Shown here piece by piece: positions 51,459 through 60,132 of a stretch of DNA of 64,000 bases. The notes beneath the pieces were generated by a model. It ran no database searches and was not told the origin of the DNA. It saw nothing but the letters and a program-made list of their open reading frames with translations. Source of the stretch: Bin87 sp965204395 (lineage in GTDB: Bacteria; Chloroflexota; Dehalococcoidia; Lucifugimonadales; UBA3495). Every line of letters begins with the position of its first letter. The stretch's first letter is position 1. Both the position numbers and the translations under genes were made by a program. Where the stretch lies: assembly GCA_965204395.1 (NCBI GenBank), contig OZ241987.1, positions 1,736,001-1,800,000 of the forward strand, read 5' to 3'.

Positions 51459-53531
51459 ATGCGTGCGGTGGGATTGATAATACTTTGCGCCCTGATACTT
51501 TCGGCAATTGCGCTGGTGGGATGCGGTCAGGAGGTGGTCACGCAAGAAGTGGTGCGAGAGGTGGAGGTGGTGGTGACGGCCACGCCGGATCCGAATGCCG
51601 CTAGCCAGACTACCCAGACCAGCCAGGCGGCCCCGCCTTCATCCGGGCCAGCCGCCGCGACACCGCGTCCAGATCAGCCAGCGGCAGCGCCAACCGAGGC
51701 GCCGCCGGCCGCGCAAGCGTCCCCGAGCGCGACCGATGTGTCCGAAAACATTTACCAGCTTGGAATCTCGGCGGACCTGACCACCACCAACTACTGGTCA
51801 TACCTGGGGAAGGACGGAACCATCTGGAACCTGTACGTTCTTGGCGGGACCAAGCCCTCTCTGTATAGCTACTCGGCCCAGCGGTTCGACTGGGTGCCGT
51901 CGCTGGCCTCCGATTTCCCCACGCCGTTGGTGGAGGAAACCGTAGGCGGCGAGACACTGTGGACCACCGAGGTGCCCCTGAAGCAGGGGGTGAAGTGGAG
52001 CGACGGCAGCGACGTGACGGCCGAGGACTTCGCGTTCACCGCGCAGACGGCGGCTGACCTGCAACTTTCCGGCAACTGGCCGTCCATCGTTGACCCCGAG
52101 TTCTTCGACCACGCGGAGGCGCTGGATCCCTATCACCTGAAGATATATTTCAAGCAGAAGCCAGGGCTGGCGCGCTGGCAGTTCGGCCAGGCCTTCATGC
52201 CCATCTTCCCGAAATCCTACTGGGATCCCATCGTGGCCGAGGCCAAGCAGGCCGGCAACACCACTGAGCAGCAGAAGGTGCTGTACGCCCACGTTCCGGA
52301 GAACGAACCCACCGGCGGAGGCTTCGCGTTCGACAAGTGGGAGCGCGGCGCGTTTGCGGAGAAGGAACGCAACCCCGACTACTACTTCGCCGACAGCGTG
52401 GTGACCCAATATGCCAGCGGCGCGTACGCCGAGACCAAGCCGGGCGTGTACGACTTTGAGGCATACGGCCAGCCGGGCGGCGACACAACCCTGGAATACA
52501 CGGTGGGACCCTTCGCCGACAGCGCGATCTACTCCATCTACGGGAGCCAGGACGCCACGGTGCTGGCGCTGAAAAAGGGCGACATCGACTTCATGCTGAA
52601 TCCGCTGGGTCTCTCGCGCGGATTGCAGGAACAACTGGAGGGCGAGGACGGGTTGACCGTCATCGAGAACGCGTCGGACGGGATGAGGTATCTCGGTTTC
52701 AACTTCCGTAAGCAGCCCATGGAGAGCAAGGCTTTCCGGCAGGCCGTGGCTACGCTGATCGACAAGGAATTCATCACCAGCACGGTGCTGCAGGGCGTGG
52801 CCCTGCCCATGTACACGACGGTTCCGGAGGGCAACCAGGCCTGGTACAACCCCGACGTGCCGCTGATCGGCAAGGGCCTGAGCCGCGGCGAGCGCATCGA
52901 GCAGGCGGTGCAGATGCTCAAGGACGCCGGGTTCACCTGGGAGACCGAGCCTCGGGTCAGTGAAGACGGCAGGTTCGTCGAGCAGCCTGGCGAGGGCTTG
53001 CGGATGCCCAACGGCGAGCCAATGCCCGAAATGGACATCCTGGCGCCCAGCCCCGGCTACGACCCGCTGCGCTCGACCTTTGCCATTTGGATTGAGCGGT
53101 GGCTGAACGAGGTGGGCATCCCCGTGCGGGCCGACCTCACCGGATTCAACCTGATCGTGGACAAGGTGTTCACCAACCAGCAGTTCGACATGTGGATCCT
53201 GGGTTGGGGCTTGAGCCTGTATCCCGACTACCTGGAGGCGTTCTTCCACAGCCGGCACGCGGGGCTGGAGGGACACAACGCCGGCGGATACAACAACCCC
53301 GAGTTTGACCGGCTGGCCGACGAACTATTGGCGGAAACCGACCTAGAGGCGGCGCGGCAGAAGGTCTTTGAGATGCAGGCGTTCCTGGCCGATGACCTGC
53401 CCTACGTGCCGTTGTTCGACACGCCGCTGGTGGAGGCCTACCGCAGCGACCGGATCGAATACCCGTACACTCAGTCGCTGGGCGGGTTGCAGGACGCCGC
53501 GGGCATGACGACGCTGGTGCAGTTCAAGTAG
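51459..53531 (+). CDS. ABC importer substrate-binding lipoprotein, SBP_bac_5 family
   Basis: This 690-residue lipoprotein binds peptides or similar solutes outside the cell. It has a lipobox at LSAIALVGCGQE, then an acidic/Thr linker VVTATPDPNAASQTTQTSQ and a Pro/Ala spacer to about residue 90. The mature SBP_bac_5 fold follows, with PLKQGVKWSDGSDVTAEDFA and the usual late FDMWILGWGLSLYPDYLEAF. A strong AAGGAGG lies 8 nt before the ATG. It begins the dipeptide-importer locus that continues with permeases at 54897 and ATPases at 58633 and 60133. Confidence 0.92.
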   Translation: MRAVGLIILCALILSAIALVGCGQEVVTQEVVREVEVVVTATPDPNAASQTTQTSQAAPPSSGPAAATPRPDQPAAAPTEAPPAAQASPSATDVSENIYQLGISADLTTTNYWSYLGKDGTIWNLYVLGGTKPSLYSYSAQRFDWVPSLASDFPTPLVEETVGGETLWTTEVPLKQGVKWSDGSDVTAEDFAFTAQTAADLQLSGNWPSIVDPEFFDHAEALDPYHLKIYFKQKPGLARWQFGQAFMPIFPKSYWDPIVAEAKQAGNTTEQQKVLYAHVPENEPTGGGFAFDKWERGAFAEKERNPDYYFADSVVTQYASGAYAETKPGVYDFEAYGQPGGDTTLEYTVGPFADSAIYSIYGSQDATVLALKKGDIDFMLNPLGLSRGLQEQLEGEDGLTVIENASDGMRYLGFNFRKQPMESKAFRQAVATLIDKEFITSTVLQGVALPMYTTVPEGNQAWYNPDVPLIGKGLSRGERIEQAVQMLKDAGFTWETEPRVSEDGRFVEQPGEGLRMPNGEPMPEMDILAPSPGYDPLRSTFAIWIERWLNEVGIPVRADLTGFNLIVDKVFTNQQFDMWILGWGLSLYPDYLEAFFHSRHAGLEGHNAGGYNNPEFDRLADELLAETDLEAARQKVFEMQAFLADDLPYVPLFDTPLVEAYRSDRIEYPYTQSLGGLQDAAGMTTLVQFK

Positions 53532-53887
53532 TTGTGCCGGAAAGCGGACGGGTTGGGCTCCGCCGCTATGAAAATGTGAGGGAGCGACCATATCCGATGC
53601 ATGCAACGGGAGTTCGGGAACGGGCGCCGTTGTGGGAACGGCGTTGCTTTGACTGCCGCGGATGAACGAACGGACACAGTCCTCAACGTCGCGACGGATG
53701 GTGACGCGCCCAACACGCGAGGAATCCCAACGGTGCCCCCACGGCGCCGGTCAGCAGCCAATCGAAAACATCGAGCAGTCCCGTTGGGCGGGAAATGGAT
53801 CAGAGGGGGTATAGCCTGACTGCCATCCGCACGCTGGACGCAAGCCCGGAGGGCGGATGAGGTGGACGACGGTTCTACCGGCTCCGG
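53532..53887. other. 356-bp spacer inside importer locus
   Basis: This lies between the substrate-binding protein and the leftward antitoxin-like gene. A 7-bp stem hairpin, CGCCGTT/AACGGCG (53625-53643), followed by TTGCTTT may end transcription from the binding-protein gene. No coding frame was convincing. Confidence 0.45.
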
Positions 53888-54121
53888 CTATGCTGTGTGA
53901 CGGGTGTCGGTTGCGTCGGTGAGCGGCCTCGATTCCCAATCTCGGATTTCCTCTTGAAGCTCTTGCAATATGCTTCGGGTGGCGTCCAGCTTGGCTTGGC
54001 GTATAACCGGGTTCTCGCCAGGGATGCTTTGTGCTGCTTCAGTTTCCATGCGCCGGACCAGTTGAGAGAATGCCTGCTCACGCTCTTGGGTAACACGGTA
54101 TTGTTCTTCATTTTCGATCAT
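53888..54121 (-). CDS. Small helical protein paired with nucleotidyltransferase
   Basis: This 77-residue protein opens MIENEEQYRVTQEREQAFSQ, with PVIRQAKLDATRSILQELQE and EEIRDWESRPL. It is a coiled-coil-like helical protein found beside DUF6932-type nucleotidyltransferases or HTH toxins in other genomes, as I recall. ATG 54121 overlaps the stop of the nucleotidyltransferase gene by 4 nt. Confidence 0.65.
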   Translation of the reverse strand: MIENEEQYRVTQEREQAFSQLVRRMETEAAQSIPGENPVIRQAKLDATRSILQELQEEIRDWESRPLTDATDTRHTA

Positions 54122-54555
54122 GGGAGAGTCCTCAGGTCGATGGCGATTATTCCTTTTGGCAGGTCCTGTTGGTCGGTTTGGAAGAATTCCAGGAAAGTTC
54201 TGCCGTGCTCGTCGGCCTCCCAGTCGGCAGGGAAAAGTTCGCCGCCGAAGGCCAGTTTCTGCGCTTGGCGGCGATTGCTGAAGTCCAGCAGCGTAGCATC
54301 GAGCAAACGAGGGTCCACATCTCTGGTCTCCCATGCGACGTCGAAATCGCCGGGGAATTCCTTGTCGGTGGCGAAGCTCCCGTCAAGATAGATTTTTCGG
54401 CATCCAGATTGTCTGAGGCTTTCCAGGGCTTGGAGCAGGCCCGTCAGTAGGATGATTCGGTGCAGGTTGGTTCCGAAGTGTTCGTTTACTTGTTGCCATG
54501 TGGCTACGTGAACGCCCGGCGGCAGATAGCCGTTGGGCTGGAATGGCGGTATCAT
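54118..54555 (-). CDS. Nucleotidyltransferase-like protein (DUF6932-like), possible toxin
   Basis: This 145-residue protein starts at ATG 54555 (MIPPFQPNGYLPPGVH). The key motif is CRKIYLDGSFATDKEFPGDF followed by DVAWE, a GS...DxD-like nucleotidyltransferase core; FLEFFQTDQQDLPKGIIAID supplies a further acidic strand. With the 77-residue partner it looks like a toxin-antitoxin or effector pair. It lies on the opposite strand inside the ABC-importer locus. Confidence 0.65.
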   Translation of the reverse strand: MIPPFQPNGYLPPGVHVATWQQVNEHFGTNLHRIILLTGLLQALESLRQSGCRKIYLDGSFATDKEFPGDFDVAWETRDVDPRLLDATLLDFSNRRQAQKLAFGGELFPADWEADEHGRTFLEFFQTDQQDLPKGIIAIDLRTLP

Positions 54556-54896
54556 GGGCTTCGGTTTCGCGTTGACGCCCTGCCGGATTCTATGCCGTTC
54601 GTGGGTGCGACGCAATGCGCGGCGCCAGGATGTGCGGGCTTACGCTCTTGGTTAGTCTTCCGTGGGAATTTGTCCACACGCTCCAGACGACGCCGCCTCC
54701 CCTTGCCACACAAAACCGCAGGCACACATCAAAATCAGGCCGAACAATACGCCAACAATGAAATATCAGTGCGTCGCATAGTAACAATTGCATTTGATTT
54801 GTGCAACATGATTGTGTCATACACTTGGTTGTCATCATCGACGCTGCGGCGTTTCAGGCGATTCTGCCGTACGCTTGAAACCGGGAGCGTGTCGCG
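54556..54896. other. 341-bp divergent region before permease genes
   Basis: This lies between the leftward nucleotidyltransferase gene and the rightward permease gene. A possible rightward promoter is TTGATT followed 17 bp later by TCATAC, about 80 bp before the permease ATG. No RNA or gene was recognised. Confidence 0.4.
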
Positions 54897-56048
54897 ATGA
54901 CGAATTACCTGGCGCGGCGGGCCGGGCAGATGGTCCTGACGCTGTTCTTGATCATCACGCTGACGTTTTTCCTGGTGCAGGCGCAGCCCGGCGATTACGC
55001 GACGTTCTACTCGCTGAATCCCGACATACCGGCGGAGGTGCGGGAGCAGATCAAGGCGTCGTTCGGGTTGGACAAACCGCTGTGGCAGCAGTACCTGGTG
55101 CACATGAAAAATGCGGTCACCGGGAACTTTGGCGTTTCCTTCGGACACTATCCGCGCCCGGTGATGGAGGTGCTGGCGGAGCGGTTGCCGCGCACGGTGG
55201 TGCTGTTTCTCTCGGCGACGGCGGTGTCCTTCTACGTCGGGTTCTTCCTGGGCAAGGCGATCGCGTGGCGCAGGGGCGGCGTGCTGGAGTACGCGGCGAC
55301 CATCTCGGGAGCGACACTTTTCACGGCCTTCACGCCGGCGTTTGCGCTGATGATGATCTGGATATTCGCGTTCAAGTTGGGGTGGCTGCCGATCGGCAAG
55401 TTCCTGGATCCGCTGATTTGGCGGGGCGCAGACGTGAGCGCCAACCATATATTCAGTTACATGCTGTTGACTGCCGGCGCTTTCATCGTCTTCGCGTTCC
55501 TGGCGTTGCTGGCGACCCGAAAGATGGGCCGATTCGGGACGGGGCGGGTGCCGCTGGTGCTTATCGCGCTGGGCGCGACGGCCATTCCCATCGCGTGGGC
55601 GTTCACGGGAGTGGGCTACCTGGCGCTGGACATCCTGCGGCACATGATCCTGCCCATCGCCACGCTGACGCTGATCTCGTTTGCGGGGACGATGCTGCTC
55701 ACGCGCAACAGCATGCTGGAGACGATGCGCGAGGACTACGTGATGGCGGCGCGGGCCAAGGGATTGCCCGAAAAGGTGGTGCGGGACCGGCACGCGGCGC
55801 GCAACGCCCTGCTGCCGGTGATTACCAGCCTGGTGTACAGCCTGATCTTCGCCATCGACGGCAGCGTGATCATCGAGGGGGTGTTCTCGTGGCCGGGAAC
55901 CGGCCTGACGCTGCTGGAGGCGGTGCGTTCGGAGGACCTGCCGCTGGTGATGGGCGCGATGGTGTTCATCGGGCTGTTTTCGCTGCTGGCCCACGTGATC
56001 GTGGACGTGCTGTATGTGTACCTCGACCCCAGGATCCGTTACCAGTGA
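54897..56048 (+). CDS. ABC importer permease, DppB/OppB family
   Basis: This 383-residue permease of dipeptide-type importers has an N-terminal TM1 (MVLTLFLIITLTFFLVQAQP), a PGD motif and a periplasmic loop. The inner-membrane core has the EAA loop AARAKGLPEKVVRDRHAARN that docks on the ATPase, and the last TM is near GAMVFIGLFSLLAHVIVDVL. It is shortly followed by the second permease. An extra segment near residues 180-225 (KMGRFGTGRVPLVLIALGAT) makes it longer than typical DppB. Confidence 0.93.
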   Translation: MTNYLARRAGQMVLTLFLIITLTFFLVQAQPGDYATFYSLNPDIPAEVREQIKASFGLDKPLWQQYLVHMKNAVTGNFGVSFGHYPRPVMEVLAERLPRTVVLFLSATAVSFYVGFFLGKAIAWRRGGVLEYAATISGATLFTAFTPAFALMMIWIFAFKLGWLPIGKFLDPLIWRGADVSANHIFSYMLLTAGAFIVFAFLALLATRKMGRFGTGRVPLVLIALGATAIPIAWAFTGVGYLALDILRHMILPIATLTLISFAGTMLLTRNSMLETMREDYVMAARAKGLPEKVVRDRHAARNALLPVITSLVYSLIFAIDGSVIIEGVFSWPGTGLTLLEAVRSEDLPLVMGAMVFIGLFSLLAHVIVDVLYVYLDPRIRYQ

Positions 56049-56063
56049 TTGACCTGTCACCTT

Positions 56064-57080
56064 ATGATTGAAAGACCGCCAAATCAGCCGCCGTCGATGG
56101 GCGAGGGATCGGCCCTGTTCGGGGACGCGCCGGAGGTTGACCTGAGCCGTGGGGGCCTGGATCTGGCGTTGGTGCGGCTGCGGCTGGCGTGGCGGACGCT
56201 GAGGGACGGCTGGTCAATATTCGTGGAGAGCCGCATCGGCCTGCTGTCCCTGTCGATCATCGCGGTATTCGCGCTGATGGCGTTCTCGCACCCTATTCTC
56301 ATGGCGACCGTGTGGACGCCCGACGTGTACGACCCGGTGACGGGGTATGCGTTCGACCAATTCGATCACCCGGCATCGCCGACGTGGCGGCACCCCCTGG
56401 GCACGGACTCGCTGGGCCGGGACATCCTGAGCCAGCTTTTGTTCAGCGCGAAGTCGGAGTTCATCCTGGGCATCACCGCCGCGCTGGTGACGGTGGGTAT
56501 CGCGACCACGGTGGGCGCGGTTGCGGCATACTACGGCGGGCTGGTGGACTCCCTGCTGATGCGGTTGGCGGACCTGATCATCGCGCTGCCGGGAATCTCC
56601 CTGCTGATCGTGCTGAGCGCGCTGTTCAACCTGAACCTGTTCTACCTGGCGCTGATCATCGGCCTGCTGGGAGGGTTCGGCGGCACGGCCATCATCCTGA
56701 AATCGCAGGCCCTGAGCATCCGCGTCAAGCCGTACATCGAGGCGGCGCGGGCGGCCGGTGGGAGCCATTTCCACGTCATCTTCGTGCATATCATCCCCAA
56801 CCTGCTGCCGCTGTCGCTGCTGTACATGATGTTCACGGTGACGGGGGCGATCTTCGCGGAGGCGGTGCTGTCATTCCTGGGCCTGCTGGACATTCGGATG
56901 AGTTGGGGCATCATGATCCACACGGCCAACACCGGCGGGTACCTGCTGGGCGGCACCGCATACTGGTGGCTGATCGTCCCCGCCGGCGCGTCCATCACAC
57001 TGCTGTGCAGCGCGTTCTACCTGGTCGGTCGCGCCCTCGACGAGGTGGTGAACCCCCGGCTGCGACGGCACGACGGGTGA
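56064..57080 (+). CDS. ABC importer permease, DppC/OppC family
   Basis: This 338-residue partner permease has a cytoplasmic N-terminal tail, TM1 in LLSLSIIAVFALMAF, the family motif HPLGTDSLGRDILSQLLFSA and the EAA loop EAARAAGGSHFHVIFVHIIP. C-terminal TMs end ALDEVVNPRLRRHDG. ATG 56064 is preferred to TTG 56049, which lies at the permease-B stop. The ATPase genes that complete the importer lie beyond the fic gene. Confidence 0.93.
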   Translation: MIERPPNQPPSMGEGSALFGDAPEVDLSRGGLDLALVRLRLAWRTLRDGWSIFVESRIGLLSLSIIAVFALMAFSHPILMATVWTPDVYDPVTGYAFDQFDHPASPTWRHPLGTDSLGRDILSQLLFSAKSEFILGITAALVTVGIATTVGAVAAYYGGLVDSLLMRLADLIIALPGISLLIVLSALFNLNLFYLALIIGLLGGFGGTAIILKSQALSIRVKPYIEAARAAGGSHFHVIFVHIIPNLLPLSLLYMMFTVTGAIFAEAVLSFLGLLDIRMSWGIMIHTANTGGYLLGGTAYWWLIVPAGASITLLCSAFYLVGRALDEVVNPRLRRHDG

Positions 57081-57138
57081 CGGCGCGGACGACGGCGCCA
57101 GTGATTGAACGACGTCCCCTCGTGGAAACGGAGGCTCG

Positions 57139-57234
57139 GTAAAGTGGACATTGTCCGTTGATATGTCCAAAAATTTTGAGTACAATCCATGCTCAGCATT
57201 ATTTGGACATTGACCAGTTACTTGTCCACTTTAC
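57139..57234 (+). promoter_or_regulatory. Nested inverted-repeat regulatory region of fic
   Basis: The outer inverted repeat is GTAAAGTGGACA (57139-57150) with its complement at 57223-57234. The inner repeat is ATGTCCAAA (57163-57171) with its complement at 57202-57210, and GGACATTGTCC (57146-57156) is a further palindrome. The repeated TGTCC/GGACA boxes look like operator sites. GAGG at 57235 serves as the fic ribosome site. A diverged copy of the whole element follows fic. Confidence 0.65.
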
Positions 57235-57246
57235 GAGGTACTCAAC

Positions 57247-58377
57247 ATGCCGAGTTGGGAGGTAAATTTTGATCTGCGTTTGGCGACCGGAGCGCGGAAC
57301 ATTGTAGAGGATCTGGCCAAAATTCACGCCTTGTCAAGCGTGATCAGAGGTATTCCTATTCCGCCATGGGTACAACAACGCCTGGACCGACTCAATATCA
57401 TGAGGGCCGTTCGCGGGACTACTGGAATCGAGGGCACTGAACTTTCCGAGGAAGAAGTTAGCCAGATTGTAGATTCCCCAATCGATATCGCGGTACTCGG
57501 GCCTGACCGTGAGCGTGAGGAACAGGAAACGCGCAACGCGAATGCGTTGATGCAGTTTGTTGGCGAGTACATCAGGAATCACCCGGATGCCCCCCTGACA
57601 GAACCATTGTTGCTGCAGTTTCATGAGATTCTCACCGCTGGAATCAACTATGAGTACAACGAACCCGGTAGATATCGAAGCCACGCCGTGAATGTAGGTC
57701 CTTATCGGCCTCCCTCAACTCGGGAGGAGGTGCGAGATCTGATGGCTGCGTTCTTTACGTGGTTCAATACGGGGCTCCCAAACACTTGGGACCCGGTGCT
57801 GAAGGCGATAATTGCGCATTTTTACGTGGTGAGCATCCATCCATTTGGAGACGGCAATGGGCGTACGTCGAGAGCCGTGGAAAGCTTTCTTCTTTACAAA
57901 GCCGGAGTAAACGTTCGCGGATATTATTCGCTTGCCAATTATTATTATCAGCACCGTGACGAGTACATATACCATTTGAACGAGATACAAATGCGGGGAG
58001 GGTCAGATCTGACTCCATTCGCTTCATTCGCACTCAAGGGATTGGTGCAAGAGCTTGAGGTTGTTTATAATGAAGTGTTGGACGAGGTTAGGGTATTGGC
58101 CTTTCGAGACTATGCGCGTCGCACCCTGGCCGACGTCGGCAAGCTTGGCAATCCGGCGGGCCAGAGGCAATTGCAGTTGCTTACTGAGTTGGCCAGCCGA
58201 CCGGTGTCTGTGAAAGCGTTGCGTTCGGGATCAGACCCTCTGGCAAGGCTTTACCGAGGCGTCACCCAGAAAACCCTCGCACGTGACTTAAACTACCTGA
58301 AAGAACAGAATTTGGTTAGCATAGCTGGTGATGAACTACGTGCCCGTGTAGATTTGATGACTCAATTCACCGCCTGA
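57247..58377 (+). CDS. Fic-domain AMPylase-like protein with winged helix
   Basis: This 376-residue Fic protein should transfer AMP (or another nucleotide) to a target hydroxyl. The inhibitory motif TTGIEGTEL (T-x3-E-G) lies near residue 60, so this is a class II Fic with an N-terminal inhibitory helix. The catalytic motif is VSIHPFGDGNGRTSR near residue 200, and the flap region is PGRYRSHAVNVG. The C-terminal 110 residues form a winged helix (RQLQLLTELASRPVSVKALR, GVTQKTLARDLNYLKEQNLV) that may bind the flanking operators. Base composition looks more AT-rich than its neighbours. It splits the dipeptide-importer genes. Confidence 0.9.
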   Translation: MPSWEVNFDLRLATGARNIVEDLAKIHALSSVIRGIPIPPWVQQRLDRLNIMRAVRGTTGIEGTELSEEEVSQIVDSPIDIAVLGPDREREEQETRNANALMQFVGEYIRNHPDAPLTEPLLLQFHEILTAGINYEYNEPGRYRSHAVNVGPYRPPSTREEVRDLMAAFFTWFNTGLPNTWDPVLKAIIAHFYVVSIHPFGDGNGRTSRAVESFLLYKAGVNVRGYYSLANYYYQHRDEYIYHLNEIQMRGGSDLTPFASFALKGLVQELEVVYNEVLDEVRVLAFRDYARRTLADVGKLGNPAGQRQLQLLTELASRPVSVKALRSGSDPLARLYRGVTQKTLARDLNYLKEQNLVSIAGDELRARVDLMTQFTA

Positions 58378-58632
58378 TTTGCTACGGGAGGGAGAATTTG
58401 TAGCCGGGAGGTGATGTGGGGTATGGCCTCCGCGGGATGCCGTCGGATAAGGGGATACTACAGGGTATGCCCGCTCTGTATTGGACAATGGACCATTCAA
58501 TGTCTAATCTTTTTGAGTAGGCATACTACTTATATGAAAATTGGACATTGTCATGTCGTGTGTCCATTAACGAGATTGCCACGCTTCCGCTGGCAATGAC
58601 ACTTCGCAGTGAGTCCGCCAAAATCGAGGCTG
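58378..58632. other. 255-bp spacer between fic and ATPase gene
   Basis: This includes the diverged copy of the fic regulatory element (58481-58574). The first 100 bp show nothing recognisable. Confidence 0.5.
58481..58574 (+). repeat. Diverged copy of the fic regulatory element
   Basis: Aligned with 57144-57237 at a near-constant offset of 1337-1338 bp: TTGGACAATGGACC, ATGTCTAA, TTTTTGAGTA, ATTGGACATTG, GTGTCCA and TAACGAG match in order. It precedes the importer ATPase gene and may act as its promoter/operator. Confidence 0.7.
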
Positions 58633-59655
58633 ATGACAACCGCTGATAACCAACCCGTCCTCAAGGTCGTTGACCTCTCCTTGTCCTACCTGACGCGGCA
58701 GGGGCCGGTGCATGCGGTGCAGTCGGTGAGCTTTGAGTTGGGGCGCGGGCAGTCGCTGGGGCTGGTGGGAGAGTCGGGCTGCGGCAAGACGTCCATCGCC
58801 AACTGCCTGATGCGACTGCTGCCCGACAACGGACGGTTGACCTCTGGGCAGGTTGTGCTGGAAGGCCAGGACCTGCTGATGCTGTCCGAGGAGGAGATGC
58901 GCCATTTCCGCTGGCGGCGGATGGCGATGGTGTTCCAGGCGGCGATGAACGCCCTGGATCCGGTGTATCGCGTCGGCCAGCAGGTGGTGGAGGCCATCGA
59001 GGCGCACGGCGTCGAGGAGACCGCGGCCGACGCTCGCGAGCGGGTGTCCAGGCTGTTCCGCATGGTGGGACTGGACCCGCAACTGATGGACCGGTATCCC
59101 CACGAGTTCAGCGGCGGGATGCGCCAACGGGCGGTGATCGCCATGGCGCTGGCGTGCGACCCGGCCGTGATCATCGCGGATGAGCCGACCACCGCGCTGG
59201 ACGTGATCGTGCAGGACCGAATCCTAAGGGAACTGAAGGGCGTGCAGCAGGAACTCGAGATGGGCATGATCTACATCAGCCACGACATCGGCGTGGTGGC
59301 GGAGGTCACCGACCGGATTGGCGTGATGTATGCCGGCCACCTGGTGGAACTGGGCGACACCGCCGACGTGTTCGGCGCGCCCATGCACCCCTACACGGCG
59401 GCGTTGATGTCGTCGTTCCCCAGCATCAGCGGCGAAAAGCAGGCGCTGGAAACGCTGCCGGGCGAGCCGCCCAACCTGGTGAATCCGCCCACCGGATGCC
59501 CGTTTCATCCCCGGTGCGCGTACGCGACCGACGAGTGCCGGAGGGAGTTTCCGCCCCAGGCGCGTCGGGGCAGCCGGTGGGCGGCGTGCTGGCATCCGCT
59601 GGATGGGACGGATGTTGTCATGGATGTACAGGATAAAATGGATATTATCGGATAA
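58633..59655 (+). CDS. ABC importer ATPase, DppD/OppD family
   Basis: This 340-residue ATPase has Walker A SLGLVGESGCGKTSIANCLM, signature HEFSGGMRQRAVIAMALACD, Walker B PAVIIADEPTTALDV and switch His in MIYISHDIGVVAEV. The C-terminal oligopeptide-transporter extension has a Cys4 iron-sulphur-like site (GCPFHPRCAYATDECRREFP, AACWHP). ATG 58633 is chosen over the upstream 58609. The last 13 residues (VVMDVQDKMDIIG) are encoded by a copy of the dispersed ACAGGAT repeat, which has replaced the native C-terminus. Confidence 0.95.
   Translation: MTTADNQPVLKVVDLSLSYLTRQGPVHAVQSVSFELGRGQSLGLVGESGCGKTSIANCLMRLLPDNGRLTSGQVVLEGQDLLMLSEEEMRHFRWRRMAMVFQAAMNALDPVYRVGQQVVEAIEAHGVEETAADARERVSRLFRMVGLDPQLMDRYPHEFSGGMRQRAVIAMALACDPAVIIADEPTTALDVIVQDRILRELKGVQQELEMGMIYISHDIGVVAEVTDRIGVMYAGHLVELGDTADVFGAPMHPYTAALMSSFPSISGEKQALETLPGEPPNLVNPPTGCPFHPRCAYATDECRREFPPQARRGSRWAACWHPLDGTDVVMDVQDKMDIIG
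59619..59655. repeat. Dispersed ACAGGAT repeat forming the dppD 3' end
   Basis: CATGGATGTACAGGATAAAA with the following TGGATATTATCGG matches the other copies (7867/9358, 19345, 23158). It is in frame and supplies the ATPase C-terminus and stop. Confidence 0.6.
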
Positions 59656-59719
59656 TATTTGACAATTCTCGGTTATAATATTCATACAGTGTATCTGGGA
59701 CAACAATAGGAGCGTTGCG

Positions 59720-60076
59720 ATGGCCACGCAAAAGTACCACGATGACAGTCGCGCCCTTTTGGCGCAGGCCCGATACGAGTTGGCGGAGGGCGACGTGCGG
59801 CAGGCGTCGGAGAAGGGTTGGGGCGCGGTGGCCCTGATGCTGAAGGCGATTGCCGAGCAGCGCGGCTGGGAACACGGCAAGCATCGGCAGTTGTCCCGGG
59901 TGGCCAGCCGGCTGCGGTCTGAAACCGGCAATCGCGACGTGGTCCGCTGGTACCATGTGGCGGACGCCCTTCACGGCAACTTTTACGAGGATGAGTTGCC
60001 ACCCCGGGATATCGCCGACGGTCTGGACGACGTGGAGCAGTTGCTGGATCTGCTGGAGCCCCTCGCTCACGTGTGA
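59720..60076 (+). CDS. HEPN-like helical protein inside importer operon
   Basis: This 118-residue helical protein has SRALLAQARYELAEGDVRQA, EKGWGAVALMLKAIAEQRGW, HGKHRQLSRVASRL and ALHGNFYEDELPPRDIADGL. It is similar to the N-terminal part of 23287-23793. AGGAG lies 7 nt before the ATG. It is a HEPN/PaREP1-type protein of unknown role, inserted between the two ATPase genes of the importer; its stop overlaps the upstream GTG of the next frame. Confidence 0.7.
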   Translation: MATQKYHDDSRALLAQARYELAEGDVRQASEKGWGAVALMLKAIAEQRGWEHGKHRQLSRVASRLRSETGNRDVVRWYHVADALHGNFYEDELPPRDIADGLDDVEQLLDLLEPLAHV

Positions 60077-60132
60077 AGCCGGATACCGTTTTCGGGCGCA
60101 CCCGCGCCCGCCGGATGCTGCAAATGGCCGCC

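Noticed and set aside
59658..59680. TTGACA and TATAAT hexamers upstream of the HEPN gene considered as a promoter
   Set aside because: The spacing is only about 9 bp, too short for a standard sigma-70 promoter.
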